Below the pieces are notes generated by a model. That model was not told the DNA's origin. It did no database searches and saw only the letters and a list, made by a program, of their open reading frames with translations. A program made the translations under genes and the position numbers. From Chloroflexota bacterium (GTDB taxonomy: Bacteria; Chloroflexota; Ktedonobacteria; Ktedonobacterales; JADMIN01): a DNA stretch of 43,571 nucleotides. Positions 16,351 through 25,205 of the stretch are shown here, in pieces. Positions within the stretch are counted from its first letter, which is position 1; the number at the start of each line of letters is the position of its first letter. Location: assembly GCA_021323855.1 (NCBI GenBank), contig JAJPKE010000040.1, positions 1-43,571 on the forward strand, given 5' to 3'.

Positions 16351-17679
16351 ATGCGCACAACACATCCAACACAAACATTCGCTACGAACAACGCCACAAG
16401 CGAGACGATAGAGACGATGACCCGCGAGACCATGCCTGCATCATTGCGCATACCAGACGCACAGAACATTCCAAACATCGCAGGCGTTCGCGTTGTTGGT
16501 TCGCCGGGTGATGCGCCGCTCAATATCGAGCGAGCTTTCGCGGCGGCGCGTCCACGCCTGCTTCGTATTGCGCGGGGGCGCGGCATCGAGCCGGAGAGCG
16601 CCGACGATATCGTCCAGGAGACGCTGCTGGTTGCCTGGGGGCAGATGGAACGTCTGCGCGACGCGCGGCGTTTCGACGCCTGGCTCGACGGCATCTGCCG
16701 CAACCTCTGCCTACATCATCTGCGCGGTAATTCTGTTGCTGCGCGCCGCTGGCAGGCGCTCGTAGCGGCGGAAAGCGATGCGCTGGAACGGGTGGATGAG
16801 ACCAGCGCCGATCCGGCGGACCTGTTGGAGCGGCGCGACCTGGAAACGCTGCTCGACCGTGCGCTTGGTCATCTGCCGGAACACACACGCAGCCTGGTGG
16901 AGATATGTTATCTGGAGGAAGTGCCACAACGCGAGGCCGCGCTGCAACTGGGCTTGACCATCTCCGCGCTGGAGGCGCAACTTCATCGCGCACGCAAGCA
17001 ACTGCGCAAGCTGCTGGAAGGCGAGCTACGGGGCGATGCCGAGTCATTCGGGCTGGCGATAAAGCTGGAAGGCGATGCCATCAGCAGCGGCTGGCATGAG
17101 ACACGCTGCTGGTGCCATAACTGCGCACGCCGCCGCTTGCGCGGCAAGTTTGAGCCGCAGCCGGACGGCACGACGAAACTCCGCCTGCGCTGCCCGCTGT
17201 GTTCGCCCGCGCTGGACCTCGATGTCATGCGGTGTATTCTGCCGCTGGCCAATCCACATTCTTTTCTGCCGGCTATCAAACTGATGGACCGCCTCTCGCA
17301 ACCCTATTGGGAAGAGGCAGTTGCACAGAAGCAGCAGATATGCCCACAGTGCGGGCATCATGCCGATGTGCGCATCATGCCACCCTTCGCAGAGCCGGAG
17401 CTTGAGCGCATCTGGTGGCACGTGATTGCGCTGCAATGCCCATGGTGCCAGCATCTCACCACCTTCGCCGCCATTGACATGGTTGCTTATCTGACCAGTG
17501 TGGAGGTGCAGCAATTCATCCGCGCGCATCCCCGCTGGATTGACGGACCGCAGGATACGATGGAGTACGAGGGGCTACAGGCCATTCGCTGCCATCTCTC
17601 CGATCTGCACAGCGCCGACCGGCTGGCAGTGCTGGTGCATCCTGAAACGCTGCACGTCCTCAAAACTTATCTCGAATAA
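16351..17679 (+). CDS. ECF-type sigma factor with C-terminal zinc ribbons
   Basis: A 442-residue protein. After a disordered Thr-rich N-terminus, residues 65-130 form sigma region 2 (LRIARGRGIEPESADDIVQE, RLRDARRFDAWLDGICRNLC) and 175-225 form region 4 (LPEHTRSLVEICYLEEVPQR, EAALQLGLTISALEAQLHRA). The remaining 200 residues are unusual: two pairs of CxxC motifs (CHNC near 255 with CPLC near 282, and CPQC near 331 with CPWC near 363) imply two zinc ribbons, with no membrane segment. This suggests a cytoplasmic sensing extension, perhaps for redox or metal. GGGAGGAG 4 nt before ATG 16351 sets the start. No anti-sigma gene is adjacent. Confidence 0.85.
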   Translation: MRTTHPTQTFATNNATSETIETMTRETMPASLRIPDAQNIPNIAGVRVVGSPGDAPLNIERAFAAARPRLLRIARGRGIEPESADDIVQETLLVAWGQMERLRDARRFDAWLDGICRNLCLHHLRGNSVAARRWQALVAAESDALERVDETSADPADLLERRDLETLLDRALGHLPEHTRSLVEICYLEEVPQREAALQLGLTISALEAQLHRARKQLRKLLEGELRGDAESFGLAIKLEGDAISSGWHETRCWCHNCARRRLRGKFEPQPDGTTKLRLRCPLCSPALDLDVMRCILPLANPHSFLPAIKLMDRLSQPYWEEAVAQKQQICPQCGHHADVRIMPPFAEPELERIWWHVIALQCPWCQHLTTFAAIDMVAYLTSVEVQQFIRAHPRWIDGPQDTMEYEGLQAIRCHLSDLHSADRLAVLVHPETLHVLKTYLE

Positions 17680-17720
17680 CGCAGCAGTGTGACTACTAAA
17701 ATAGAAAGAACTCCATCGCT

Positions 17721-19016
17721 ATGAGTCTCGCGCTTGCCAAGCGTGTGCGCTTTGCGCGTGCGTTGCAATCACGTTCCTTTGCGCTGCTCTGGGTGGGGCA
17801 GACCGTCTCACTGATGGGCGACGGCGCGTATTTTACCGCGCTCTCCTGGGCAGTGCTGCTGCTGACCCATTCCGGCACGATCATGGGCATCGTCGCCATT
17901 GCCGGCATGGCGCCACGCATCCTCTTCCTGCTGCTGGGCGGTGTGGCGGCGGACCGGCTGCCCCGGCGGCTCTTGCTGCTCTGGTCCGATGGCGGGCGTG
18001 CGGTGCTGGTGCTGCTGATTGCGGCGCTGGGGATGATGAACCTGCTCCAACTCTGGCATCTGATCGTGCTAACCATTGCCTTTGGTTTTGTAGATGGCTT
18101 TTTCGTGCCGGCGCTGGAATCCATTCCGCCGCAACTGGTGGAGGTTGAGCTTTTGCCGTCGGCCAATGCGCTCACGGGCCTCAGCCGCCAGATGAGCGTC
18201 TTGCTTGGTCCGGCGCTCGGCGCGCTCTTCATCACTCTCGGCGGGCCGAAGCTGGCCTTTGCCTTCGATGGCGGCTCATTCGCCTTTTCCGCGCTTTGCC
18301 TGATCGTCATGCGCATACCCAACAGCGCGACGCTGGCTAAGGCGACCTCCGGCGCGCTGGCAGAAACACCAGAAGCCACAGACCGGCCACGCGGCATGCG
18401 GGGATTGGTCGCTGATGTGCGTGAGGGGCTGCATTATGTGCTGGCCTCACCCTGGCTCTGGGTGACGATTGCCGTCGCCTCCATCGGCAATATGGGATGG
18501 GGTGGGTCGTTTGCCGTGGCAGCGCCCAAACTGGTGACAGACTTCTACCATACGGGCGTCTGGCTGCTCGGCGGGTTTGCGACGGCTGAGGGTCTCGGCT
18601 CTATGCTGGGCACGCTGACCATCGGGCAGATGCGCCGCCCGCGCCATCGTGGACTAATCGCCTATAGCGCGCTGCTCCTCTCTAGCCTCGGCCTGATCGC
18701 GCTTGGCGTACCGTTCCCACATTCGATAGACACGGTAATTGCGCTAGGAACAAGCGCAGTTATCGGTTTTGGCATGGGCATCTTTGGTGTGATCTGGGTA
18801 ACGGTGATGCAGGAGTTGGTGCCAGCCGACAAGCTGGGGCGCGTCAGCAGCATAGACTGGCTTGGCTCGCTCTGCATGACGCCTATCGGCTATGCGCTGG
18901 CCGGCGTGCTGACCGACCGCATCGGCCCGCAGTGGGTCTTCGTCGGCAGTGGCCTCCTCAGCACGGTTCTCGTTGCCGCCGCGCTCGGCGTGCGCAGCAT
19001 CCGTGAGTTGCAATAG
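17721..19016 (+). CDS. MFS transporter (EntS-like exporter family)
   Basis: A 431-residue protein with about twelve hydrophobic segments. The start, FARALQSRSFALLWVGQTVS, and GGVAADRLPRRLLLLWSDGG (the conserved loop between helices 2 and 3) match the MFS_3 group of efflux pumps, which includes the enterobactin exporter. Substrate cannot be told from sequence; drugs or siderophores are usual. It starts 42 nt after the sigma factor gene and may share its transcript. It is convergent with the YrdB-like gene. Confidence 0.9.
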   Translation: MSLALAKRVRFARALQSRSFALLWVGQTVSLMGDGAYFTALSWAVLLLTHSGTIMGIVAIAGMAPRILFLLLGGVAADRLPRRLLLLWSDGGRAVLVLLIAALGMMNLLQLWHLIVLTIAFGFVDGFFVPALESIPPQLVEVELLPSANALTGLSRQMSVLLGPALGALFITLGGPKLAFAFDGGSFAFSALCLIVMRIPNSATLAKATSGALAETPEATDRPRGMRGLVADVREGLHYVLASPWLWVTIAVASIGNMGWGGSFAVAAPKLVTDFYHTGVWLLGGFATAEGLGSMLGTLTIGQMRRPRHRGLIAYSALLLSSLGLIALGVPFPHSIDTVIALGTSAVIGFGMGIFGVIWVTVMQELVPADKLGRVSSIDWLGSLCMTPIGYALAGVLTDRIGPQWVFVGSGLLSTVLVAAALGVRSIRELQ

Positions 19017-19030
19017 CGATGAGCTACCTA

Positions 19031-19369
19031 TCACTGCTTCCAGGCATAGGCCAGCAGCGCGTTGAGAATGGCGACAACACCAAAGATGACGCCCAGCGCC
19101 AGTTGGTCTGCCGCTATCAGTGCCAGCGCAGCGAGAGCGAAGATGACGATCTTCACTGTGAGATAGGTGATGCCTGTGAGGTGTCGCTTCGACCGGGGAG
19201 CCATGAACGCACCCCAGAAGACCGCCAGCAACAGCGGCGCGCCAATACCCAGGCCCACTTTCGCCAGCGCATTACCGCCGGTGTGGACGCCCCAGAACGC
19301 CAGCGCCACCAGCGCCGCCAACTCGACGAGAAAAGCCAGCGCCAGATTCAGCGCTTTGATGTTCGCCAT
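19031..19369 (-). CDS. YrdB-like (DUF2568) membrane protein
   Basis: A 112-residue protein with four hydrophobic segments: MANIKALNLALAFLVELAAL, GVHTGG, then LLLAVFWGAFMAPRSKRHL and two more helices. The order and the FWGAFMAPRS motif fit the YrdB family of unknown role. Start at 19369 with AAGGGA 10 nt upstream; the frame is open upstream through the tandem repeats but that part is repeat sequence. It may form a unit with the TetR gene, which lies 228 nt upstream on the same strand. Confidence 0.85.
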   Translation of the reverse strand: MANIKALNLALAFLVELAALVALAFWGVHTGGNALAKVGLGIGAPLLLAVFWGAFMAPRSKRHLTGITYLTVKIVIFALAALALIAADQLALGVIFGVVAILNALLAYAWKQ

Positions 19370-19410
19370 AACAGAAATATCCCTTAAAATATCGTGGCCA
19401 CCTGGCCCTC

Positions 19411-19509
19411 GCGGCAATAAATTGCCGGCGCACGGTCGCCACAACTTCGCGGCAATAAATTGCCGGCGCACGGTCGCCACAACTTCGCGGCAATAAATTG
19501 CCGGCGCAC
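19411..19509. repeat. 38-bp tandem repeat array with hairpin in each unit
   Basis: Units start at 19411, 19449 and 19487; two are full and the third stops after 23 nt. Each contains a perfect palindrome cggcaat-aa-attgccg. Apart from the last partial unit the copies are near identical. They lie in the leader or promoter region of the YrdB-like gene. Confidence 0.85.
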
Positions 19510-19565
19510 GGACAGCGGACTAAAGTCAAAAACGGCTACCCATCCTGGCTTCAGCCAGTTCGCGC

Positions 19566-19596
19566 ATGCTCCGGCTTTTCAAAGCCGAGAGTATGC
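19566..19596 (-). terminator. Hairpin after the TetR gene
   Basis: An inverted repeat ggcttt-tc-aaagcc (19575-19588 region), extended by weaker pairing of gcatg/gtatgc, ends just after the TetR stop codon at 19598. There is no T-run, so it may be a weak terminator or a 3' stabiliser. Confidence 0.4.
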
Positions 19597-19597
19597 G

Positions 19598-20176
19598 TCA
19601 TTTTGCGGCAAGCGTATCGAGTGCATCGAGGTAGATGGTGAAGAGACGGCGGAACGTCTCATCGGTGGCCTGCGGCAGACCGAAGCCACCCGCTAATTCG
19701 AGCGTCGCCGCGCCATGCACGATGATACGCAGCATACGAACGGCATGAACGGCATCATCTTCAGAGAAATGGTACGCGGCGACGGCGCGCATGGCAATCT
19801 CAAAGACCGCCTGGTGCGCAGCCAGCAACTCGGTGTCATTCCACCTGGGGGGCAGCATCGTCGTGGCGGCGTATAACCCATGATGCGCCTTGATATAGGC
19901 GCGATAGGTCTCCGCCAGCGCCCAGAGCGCCTCAGTTCCCGATTTGCCCATGATCACCTTACCCAGCAGGTCTGCCTGCTCGCGCATGCTCCACAGCGCC
20001 AGCTCGCGCTGCAAGCCGACGATGCCATCGGGCAGATAGTGATACAACGTTGGCGCGCGCACCCCCAGCCGCTCCGCCAGCAAGTGCAGCGTCAACCCCT
20101 CCAGCCCAACGGTATCGGCCAGCTCGGTGGCCGCTTGCAGGACGATAGCCTTTGTCAATCCAACTCGTGTAGCCAT
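19598..20176 (-). CDS. TetR-family transcriptional regulator
   Basis: A 192-residue regulator. The N-terminal helix-turn-helix is TKAIVLQAATELADTVGLEG, then LTLHLLAERLGVRAPTLYHY. The C-terminal ligand domain resembles the WHG-type TetR C-terminal domain (YIKAHHGLYAATTM, VRMLRIIVHGAATLELAGGF). Start is at ATG 20176, with GAGG 4 nt upstream; the frame extends four codons further. It probably controls its neighbours: the alpha/beta hydrolase starts upstream on the same strand (58 nt gap), so the two may be in one operon. Confidence 0.9.
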   Translation of the reverse strand: MATRVGLTKAIVLQAATELADTVGLEGLTLHLLAERLGVRAPTLYHYLPDGIVGLQRELALWSMREQADLLGKVIMGKSGTEALWALAETYRAYIKAHHGLYAATTMLPPRWNDTELLAAHQAVFEIAMRAVAAYHFSEDDAVHAVRMLRIIVHGAATLELAGGFGLPQATDETFRRLFTIYLDALDTLAAK

Positions 20177-20233
20177 AGCACCTCGCAACGCTGGGAGACC
20201 TATAGCGATAGCGCCAGCACCATCACAATCATT

Positions 20234-21055
20234 CTAGCGGCTGGATGGAAGCGATTGGAAGAAGCCAATGATCGCCTGGCTGGCGACTTCCGGCACCTGG
20301 GCCACCAGATAATGTCCGGCGTCCGCAATCATCTGCGCCTTGCTGCCAGGGATATGCGCCTGAATCCACTCAGCCTCGGCTTGCGGCTTGTAATCACGGT
20401 CGCGCTCGCCTACCAGGATCAGTGTCGGCGTTTTGACCTCGCCCAGTTTCGCCTGCGCAGCGGCAAAGGCCGTCAGGTGGCGCATCGCGCGCAGCCGCCC
20501 CGGCTCCCGCAGCATCGCCATCTGCGCCGCGAAATACTCATCGAAGTCCGCTGGCTTGTTTACTGGGAATGAGGTGGAATAATACCATTTCCAGAGCGCC
20601 AGACCCCACGGGCGGGCGTACAGTATCTCATTCATCGGATGCGCCATCCACGCGGGCATATGGTCGCGCACAAACGGCCCATGCAGCGCCATCGCTCTGA
20701 CGGCTTCGGGATGGGTAGCCGCAAGAATCACCGATGAGGCGGAATTGTAGGAGTGGGCGACGAGATAGGCGGGTTCGTCACCGAAATGGCGAATCATCGC
20801 CAGGATGTCACCGCTGATATCCTGCGGCGCGTAAGACGGCCAGCGGGCGCTGGTTTCACCCAGGCCACGCCAATCCATCGTCACCACCCGATAGCCGGCC
20901 TGTGCGAGCAACGGCGCCAGAAAACGATACTCTGAACGCATATCGAAGATGCCCGGCAGGCAGAGCAACAGCGGCCCTTCGCCCCGAACATCGTAGGCGA
21001 TCTTCCCCTCTGGAAGCGTAAGATACTGCGTTTGGAGCTGCTCTGACTTCTGCAT
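20234..21055 (-). CDS. Alpha/beta-hydrolase
   Basis: A 273-residue hydrolase fold. The oxyanion stretch is LCLPGIFDMRSEY and the conserved DWRGLGETSA loop follows. The nucleophile elbow is AHSYNSA with S102, an unusual variant of GxSxG. The acid is in LILVGERDRDYKP and the His in DAGHYLVAQ. Substrate is unknown; esterases, C-C hydrolases and haloperoxidase-like enzymes share this layout. Start is ATG 21055. A good sigma-70 promoter lies about 120 nt upstream. TetR follows 58 nt downstream on the same strand and could regulate it. Confidence 0.88.
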   Translation of the reverse strand: MQKSEQLQTQYLTLPEGKIAYDVRGEGPLLLCLPGIFDMRSEYRFLAPLLAQAGYRVVTMDWRGLGETSARWPSYAPQDISGDILAMIRHFGDEPAYLVAHSYNSASSVILAATHPEAVRAMALHGPFVRDHMPAWMAHPMNEILYARPWGLALWKWYYSTSFPVNKPADFDEYFAAQMAMLREPGRLRAMRHLTAFAAAQAKLGEVKTPTLILVGERDRDYKPQAEAEWIQAHIPGSKAQMIADAGHYLVAQVPEVASQAIIGFFQSLPSSR

Positions 21056-21172
21056 GGTCTGCACCTGATTGTTCCTTTCTACGTACCAACATTGTGGGTC
21101 TTGGTGGTCTTGGTCCGTCTTGGCATATCCGCAGCAAATTCGGAGATGTGTACGTTTGTCTTTGTTATATAG

Positions 21173-21201
21173 AGAATAATCTACCGCCATTAGGAAGTCA
21201 A
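21173..21201 (-). promoter_or_regulatory. Sigma-70-type promoter of the hydrolase gene
   Basis: On the minus strand, TTGACT (21201-21196) and TATTCT (21178-21173) are separated by exactly 17 nt, in a locally AT-rich stretch. This would give a leader of about 110 nt before the hydrolase start. Confidence 0.55.
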
Positions 21202-21323
21202 GAGGAGGGCTTCGTGTGCCAGGGCGAAGGATACAGCGAGGGATAGAAGCAAATAGGTTGGTGGACAAAATCACCAACCTATTTGTGAATTGATTTCATT
21301 GATTCGTTGACGCGCCAGCTACG

Positions 21324-23105
21324 TTACTGCGCGACAGGTGCGCCGCAGGACGGGCAGAACTGCGCGGTCGGGTCGGTCACGGCGTGCCCGTTCGCACAGT
21401 AGCGCGTGGCCACCGGCGGCTGGGCTGGCGCAACGGGTGTTGAGGCTGGCGGCTGGTACGCTGGCGGCGGCGCGTAGGGCGATGAAGGTGTCGCTGGCGT
21501 CGCTGGCGTCGCTGGCGGCTGATACACTGGCTGAACAGGAGCCGAAGGTGGCGGCGCATACGCCCCAGATGCAGGCGTTGGCGTAATGGGTGGCGCAGAT
21601 GGCACCCCCTGGCTGGTGATGGTTGGCGCAGTGCCAGGGTAGCCTGGGCCGCTGCCACTGGCGGGTGTCAGCGTACTGGGCGTTCCCGGTCCGCTATAGG
21701 GCTGCGAAGGGGACTGCAACTGCGGCTGATAGCCGTAGCCACCGGCAGGCACAGCGGCAACGGCAGGCTTGCGGCGGCGCAGGAGCAACACCGCACCCAG
21801 AACCGCCGCGATCAGCAGCACCAACACGCCACCGCAGACGCCGATCAGCAGGCCCGCCGAGAGCGACGAGGAGGTACATTCGCCTGGCGTTGCATGGCTC
21901 TTGGCATTGGCCAGCAGCGCGTTCACGCCACCAAAGTGCGGATATTGGTCATGCAGCTTCTGATAGTTACTGGCGGCCTGGGTCCAGTGGCAATTGCCAC
22001 TGGCAAACTGCTCCTGGTTGGCTTTGGTCCAGAGCGTCTCAAACTGCCCCGGCGTTGGGTTACTATTGCCCGATTGCTTGACATATTGCGCGATCACTTC
22101 GCTCGGCACCAGGAAGGTCAGCCGATCAGTAGATGGTCCGGCGTCCACAAAGCCGATGATGCGGCCTTGATTGTCAATCACCGGTCCGCCGCTCGACCCC
22201 TGCGAGCTGATGCTGCCCGCTTCATAGACCGGTGTGCCGTTGGCGAGATTCTTCTTGGCGGTCACCTGGCCGGTATTGACCGAGGCGCCCAGCAAGCTGT
22301 TGAGCGTGTTGGCATCGCTCTGCGATGGATCGGCCAATACGGTGAAATCCGCGCCACGCAAGGCATTATCCGCATCGGCAGGGTAGGCGATAGCGGTGAC
22401 TTGATCGCCGACGTTGATGCTGTTGGGCGGGGCAATCGGCAGGTAAGGCATGTCGTTGGCTTCGACTTTGATGATCGCCGTGTCATCCTGATTGACCGCC
22501 GAGTTGGTGACAATGCGGGTCACATCAAAGCTCTGCACATCGCCAGTGCTGAATAATTGGCCCGTGTAGGCGGTGGAGAGAAAGACCTTCTGCAACACCA
22601 CCTGCATGTTGATGGTGACACGGTTGAGATTATTTTGCAGGAACGTCAGGATTTGATCGGGAGTATTGCTGGGATATTGCTGGGCGATATCCTGGCTGGC
22701 GGCGCTGAGGATAAACTGGACATCTTCGGGATTGTTGACGGTATGGTCCACCACATGGTCAGCGGTGAGGATGTAGCCGTCCGGCGTGATGAAAGCGCCC
22801 GACCCCGCCGAGCCATAGACAAAGGGATTCTGACCGGCGGCGGGGGACTGAATATCGCCGCCACTGCTCAAACACCCGCTACAGATGAGTTGAGCTTCGA
22901 TGATGGAGACGATGCGGACGACGGCGGGGCTGGCCAGTTGCACCGCTTCGGTGTTTGCCTGGTCGGTGTGCTGGCGTGGGGTGAGCGCATGCGCGCTGGC
23001 CGCTGGCACGGCAGCGAGCGCTGGCGCAATCATGACAGACAACACGATGAGGCTTACGACCAGTGAGAGTGAGCGAGACGTCAGGCGCCGTAGAAATAGG
23101 GCCAT
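21324..23105 (-). CDS. Membrane-anchored trypsin-like serine protease with C-terminal zinc ribbon
   Basis: A 593-residue protein. A signal peptide (MALFLRRLTSRSLSLVVSLI, ending near ALA) exports the protease domain. The triad is visible as His in LTADHVVDH (about 113), Asp in QDDTAIIKVE (about 207) and Ser in QGSSGGPVIDNQGRIIGFVD (about 305). There is no PDZ domain, unlike HtrA/DegP. One transmembrane helix (GLLIGVCGGVLVLLIAAV, about 418-440) is followed by basic residues, a long Pro/Ala/Tyr-rich stretch and a terminal zinc ribbon (YCANGHAVTDPTAQFCPSCG), which would be cytoplasmic. The architecture suggests an external stress protease linked to an internal partner. Start at ATG 23105 with GGAGG 10 nt upstream. 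Confidence 0.88.
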   Translation of the reverse strand: MALFLRRLTSRSLSLVVSLIVLSVMIAPALAAVPAASAHALTPRQHTDQANTEAVQLASPAVVRIVSIIEAQLICSGCLSSGGDIQSPAAGQNPFVYGSAGSGAFITPDGYILTADHVVDHTVNNPEDVQFILSAASQDIAQQYPSNTPDQILTFLQNNLNRVTINMQVVLQKVFLSTAYTGQLFSTGDVQSFDVTRIVTNSAVNQDDTAIIKVEANDMPYLPIAPPNSINVGDQVTAIAYPADADNALRGADFTVLADPSQSDANTLNSLLGASVNTGQVTAKKNLANGTPVYEAGSISSQGSSGGPVIDNQGRIIGFVDAGPSTDRLTFLVPSEVIAQYVKQSGNSNPTPGQFETLWTKANQEQFASGNCHWTQAASNYQKLHDQYPHFGGVNALLANAKSHATPGECTSSSLSAGLLIGVCGGVLVLLIAAVLGAVLLLRRRKPAVAAVPAGGYGYQPQLQSPSQPYSGPGTPSTLTPASGSGPGYPGTAPTITSQGVPSAPPITPTPASGAYAPPPSAPVQPVYQPPATPATPATPSSPYAPPPAYQPPASTPVAPAQPPVATRYCANGHAVTDPTAQFCPSCGAPVAQ

Positions 23106-23138
23106 CTCAGTTACACCTCCATCTGTTTCACATACTGC

Positions 23139-23154
23139 ATTGCCAACTGGCAAT
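23139..23154. promoter_or_regulatory. Palindrome upstream of the protease gene
   Basis: A perfect inverted repeat attgcca-ac-tggcaat lies 34-49 nt before the protease start. The position suits an operator or the edge of a promoter; the regulator is unknown. Confidence 0.4.
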
Positions 23155-23393
23155 TGCGCTGATGACGCGCGAATTGGCGAGGCAGCCATCCACAGATACA
23201 ACAGTTGCGCATTACGATGCCATTTCCCAATGGGGCAGGCGATTGCAGAGAACAGACGCAATACACGAGTAGCGGCGCATAGCCAATAAGCAGCCACTAA
23301 TAGGCAACAAAATGACAAGGTATGCCTCATTGGGCATGCTGAACCACTCCAAAACTGGCCAGCTTGCCCGCTAGTAGCACAAGGTGTACCAGA

Positions 23394-23409
23394 GACAAAA
23401 CGTTTTGTC
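23394..23409. promoter_or_regulatory. Perfect 16-bp palindrome gacaaaacgttttgtc
   Basis: An uninterrupted 16-bp palindrome, with a T-rich tract after it on the plus strand. It could be an operator for a dimeric repressor. Neither neighbour gene starts within 280 nt, so its target is unclear. Confidence 0.4.
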
Positions 23410-23720
23410 GCTTTTTGTGTTCCCATAGGTCTTGTATTGTGCTAAACCAATGCGCCGTGACCCTCTCGCCAGCGATAGCAGTCAGTTGCGTCCGAAAAAA
23501 ATGAAGCCTATCGCCAGTGAGCAGATGATGCGAATGTGATCTCAGTTTGCCGGTTTTCCGGTGCCAGAATGAAGTCTTTGGCCAATTGTCCGGCGTATTT
23601 TCGACGAGTCCGCCAGGCAGCCGGGCATACATGTGAACGACCGGGCGCACGCACAAGTATATCATCAAATGGTTGGCAGCGTGCAAGAGTGTGCGGAGAT
23701 CAATGCAAATGCCCGGTCTG

Positions 23721-23729
23721 TGCTACAAT
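23721..23729 (+). promoter_or_regulatory. Extended -10 promoter of purK
   Basis: TGCTACAAT matches the extended -10 pattern TGnTAnnnT, about 75 nt before the purK start. A -35 box is not obvious. Confidence 0.5.
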
Positions 23730-23802
23730 AATGCTGGCTCTTGCCCAACTTTCGCCTGATATTTTCCCGATCTATCACCCTTCACCGAAGTAAGGAACAG
23801 CT

Positions 23803-25008
23803 ATGACCGCTCCACAATCTTCCTCACTCTCCCCCGCATCCATCGCTGAACCGGCGCCACGCGCGGCGCTCTCCTATCCGGCGCTCGTCGCCATCCTGGG
23901 TGGTGGGCAGTTGGCGCGAATGACGGCGGAGGCGGCGGCGCGGCTGGGTATCGAAGTGGCAATTCTGGAACGCGAGCCAAACAGCCCTGCGGCGCGGATG
24001 GCGGCGCGTTCGCTGGTGGGCGCATGGGACGATTACGCGCAACTGCTGGCGCTGGCGGAGGGCGCGCTGGCGGTGACGCTGGAGAACGAGTTCGTGGATG
24101 CGCCGTCGCTGGAGTGGCTGGCCGCGCAGGGCGTGCCGGTTTTCCCGGCGGGGCGCACGCTGGCGCTGGTGCAGGATAAGCTGGAGCAGAAACGTTTCAT
24201 GCAGGCAGCAGGTATCCCTATGCCGCTGTTCGCGGAGGTGAGCGAGCGGAATGATATCCTGCGCGCAGGTGAGGAGTGGGGGTGGCCGCTGGTGCTGAAG
24301 GCCCGGCGTAACGGCTATGATGGCTATGGCAACGCGACGCTGCGCAGCCCAGATGATATCGCGCCCGCCTGCGAGCGGCTAGGCTGGCCGGAGCGCGCGC
24401 TGCTGGTAGAGGCATGGGTGCCGTTCGAGCGCGAACTGGCGGTGATGGTGGCGCGTGGCGCGGGCGGCGCCTGCGCGGTCTATCCGGTGGTGGAGACGGT
24501 GCAGCGCAACCACATCTGCCATATCGTGCGCGCGCCTGCGCCGGTCGCCGCTGCTGTGGCGGAGCGCGCCGCCGCTATTGCCCGTCGCGCGGTGGAAGCC
24601 ATCGGCGGCATCGGCGTCTTCGGCATCGAGCTATTCGAGACAGCGGCAGGCGACGTTCTCTATAATGAAATCGCGCCGCGTCCGCACAATTCCGGACACT
24701 ACACCATCGAGGGCTGTGTCACTTCGCAGTTCGAGAATCACCTGCGCGCAGTCTTGGGATTACCGCTGGGCAGCGCAGAGATGGTTGCGCCTGCCGCTGT
24801 GATGGTGAATCTGCTAGGCAGCCGCAATGCTCCCGCGCAAGCGGATGGGTTGACGGCGGCGCTGGCGGTCCCCGGCGCACAGGTTCACCTCTACGGCAAG
24901 CTCGCTTCGCGCATCGGGCGCAAGATGGGGCATATCACGGCGCTCGGCGCCACCGTGGCGGAAGCGGAGCAGCGCGCGCAGGCGGCGGCGCAGGCGATTG
25001 GGATTTAA
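23803..25008 (+). CDS. purK: N5-carboxyaminoimidazole ribonucleotide synthase
   Basis: ATP-grasp enzyme that joins bicarbonate to aminoimidazole ribonucleotide in purine synthesis; its product is passed to PurE. The 401-residue chain has VAILGGGQLARMTAEAAARL, VTLENEFVDAPSLEWL, the ATP-grasp stretch VLKARRNGYDGYGNATL, EAWVPFERELAVMVARG, and NEIAPRPHNSGHYTIEGC with the metal and substrate ligands, all typical of PurK. AAGGA is 7 nt before the ATG. purE is not adjacent in the window. Confidence 0.95.
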   Translation: MTAPQSSSLSPASIAEPAPRAALSYPALVAILGGGQLARMTAEAAARLGIEVAILEREPNSPAARMAARSLVGAWDDYAQLLALAEGALAVTLENEFVDAPSLEWLAAQGVPVFPAGRTLALVQDKLEQKRFMQAAGIPMPLFAEVSERNDILRAGEEWGWPLVLKARRNGYDGYGNATLRSPDDIAPACERLGWPERALLVEAWVPFERELAVMVARGAGGACAVYPVVETVQRNHICHIVRAPAPVAAAVAERAAAIARRAVEAIGGIGVFGIELFETAAGDVLYNEIAPRPHNSGHYTIEGCVTSQFENHLRAVLGLPLGSAEMVAPAAVMVNLLGSRNAPAQADGLTAALAVPGAQVHLYGKLASRIGRKMGHITALGATVAEAEQRAQAAAQAIGI

Positions 25009-25011
25009 CCT

Positions 25012-25048
25012 GACCTCCTGCCCCCTCTCACGCCAGGAGAGGGGGAAC
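25012..25048. repeat. GC-rich inverted repeat, copy 7
   Basis: Core ccccctctcacgccaggagaggggg, 4 nt past the purK stop codon. The loop differs from the common cgcgag. Confidence 0.7.
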
Positions 25049-25205
25049 CGCTGGGTTAGTGAGACACAAGCAATCGTACCAGGACGTGTTGACACACCCA
25101 CCTGGCGTATGTTACGCTGGCTGCCCGAAGCCTGGCTCATCACTGATCCCCACAGCGAACCAGTACACTTATACTCCGGGCCGGCAATTGGGAGGCACGA
25201 TTCTC

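Larger units (their letters stand above)
23106..23802. other. 697-nt region between divergent protease and purK genes
   Basis: I see no convincing gene. A 119-codon minus-strand frame (23686-23327) has no ribosome site and no recognisable motif. The region is less GC-rich than its surroundings and holds two perfect palindromes and the purK promoter (listed separately). Confidence 0.6.

Noticed and set aside
19411..19509. CRISPR-like array
   Set aside because: The 38-bp units follow each other without spacers and each is a palindrome, so this is a tandem repeat.
23327..23686. 119-codon minus-strand gene
   Set aside because: No ribosome site, His/Leu-rich composition without motifs, and a perfect palindrome inside; likely chance.
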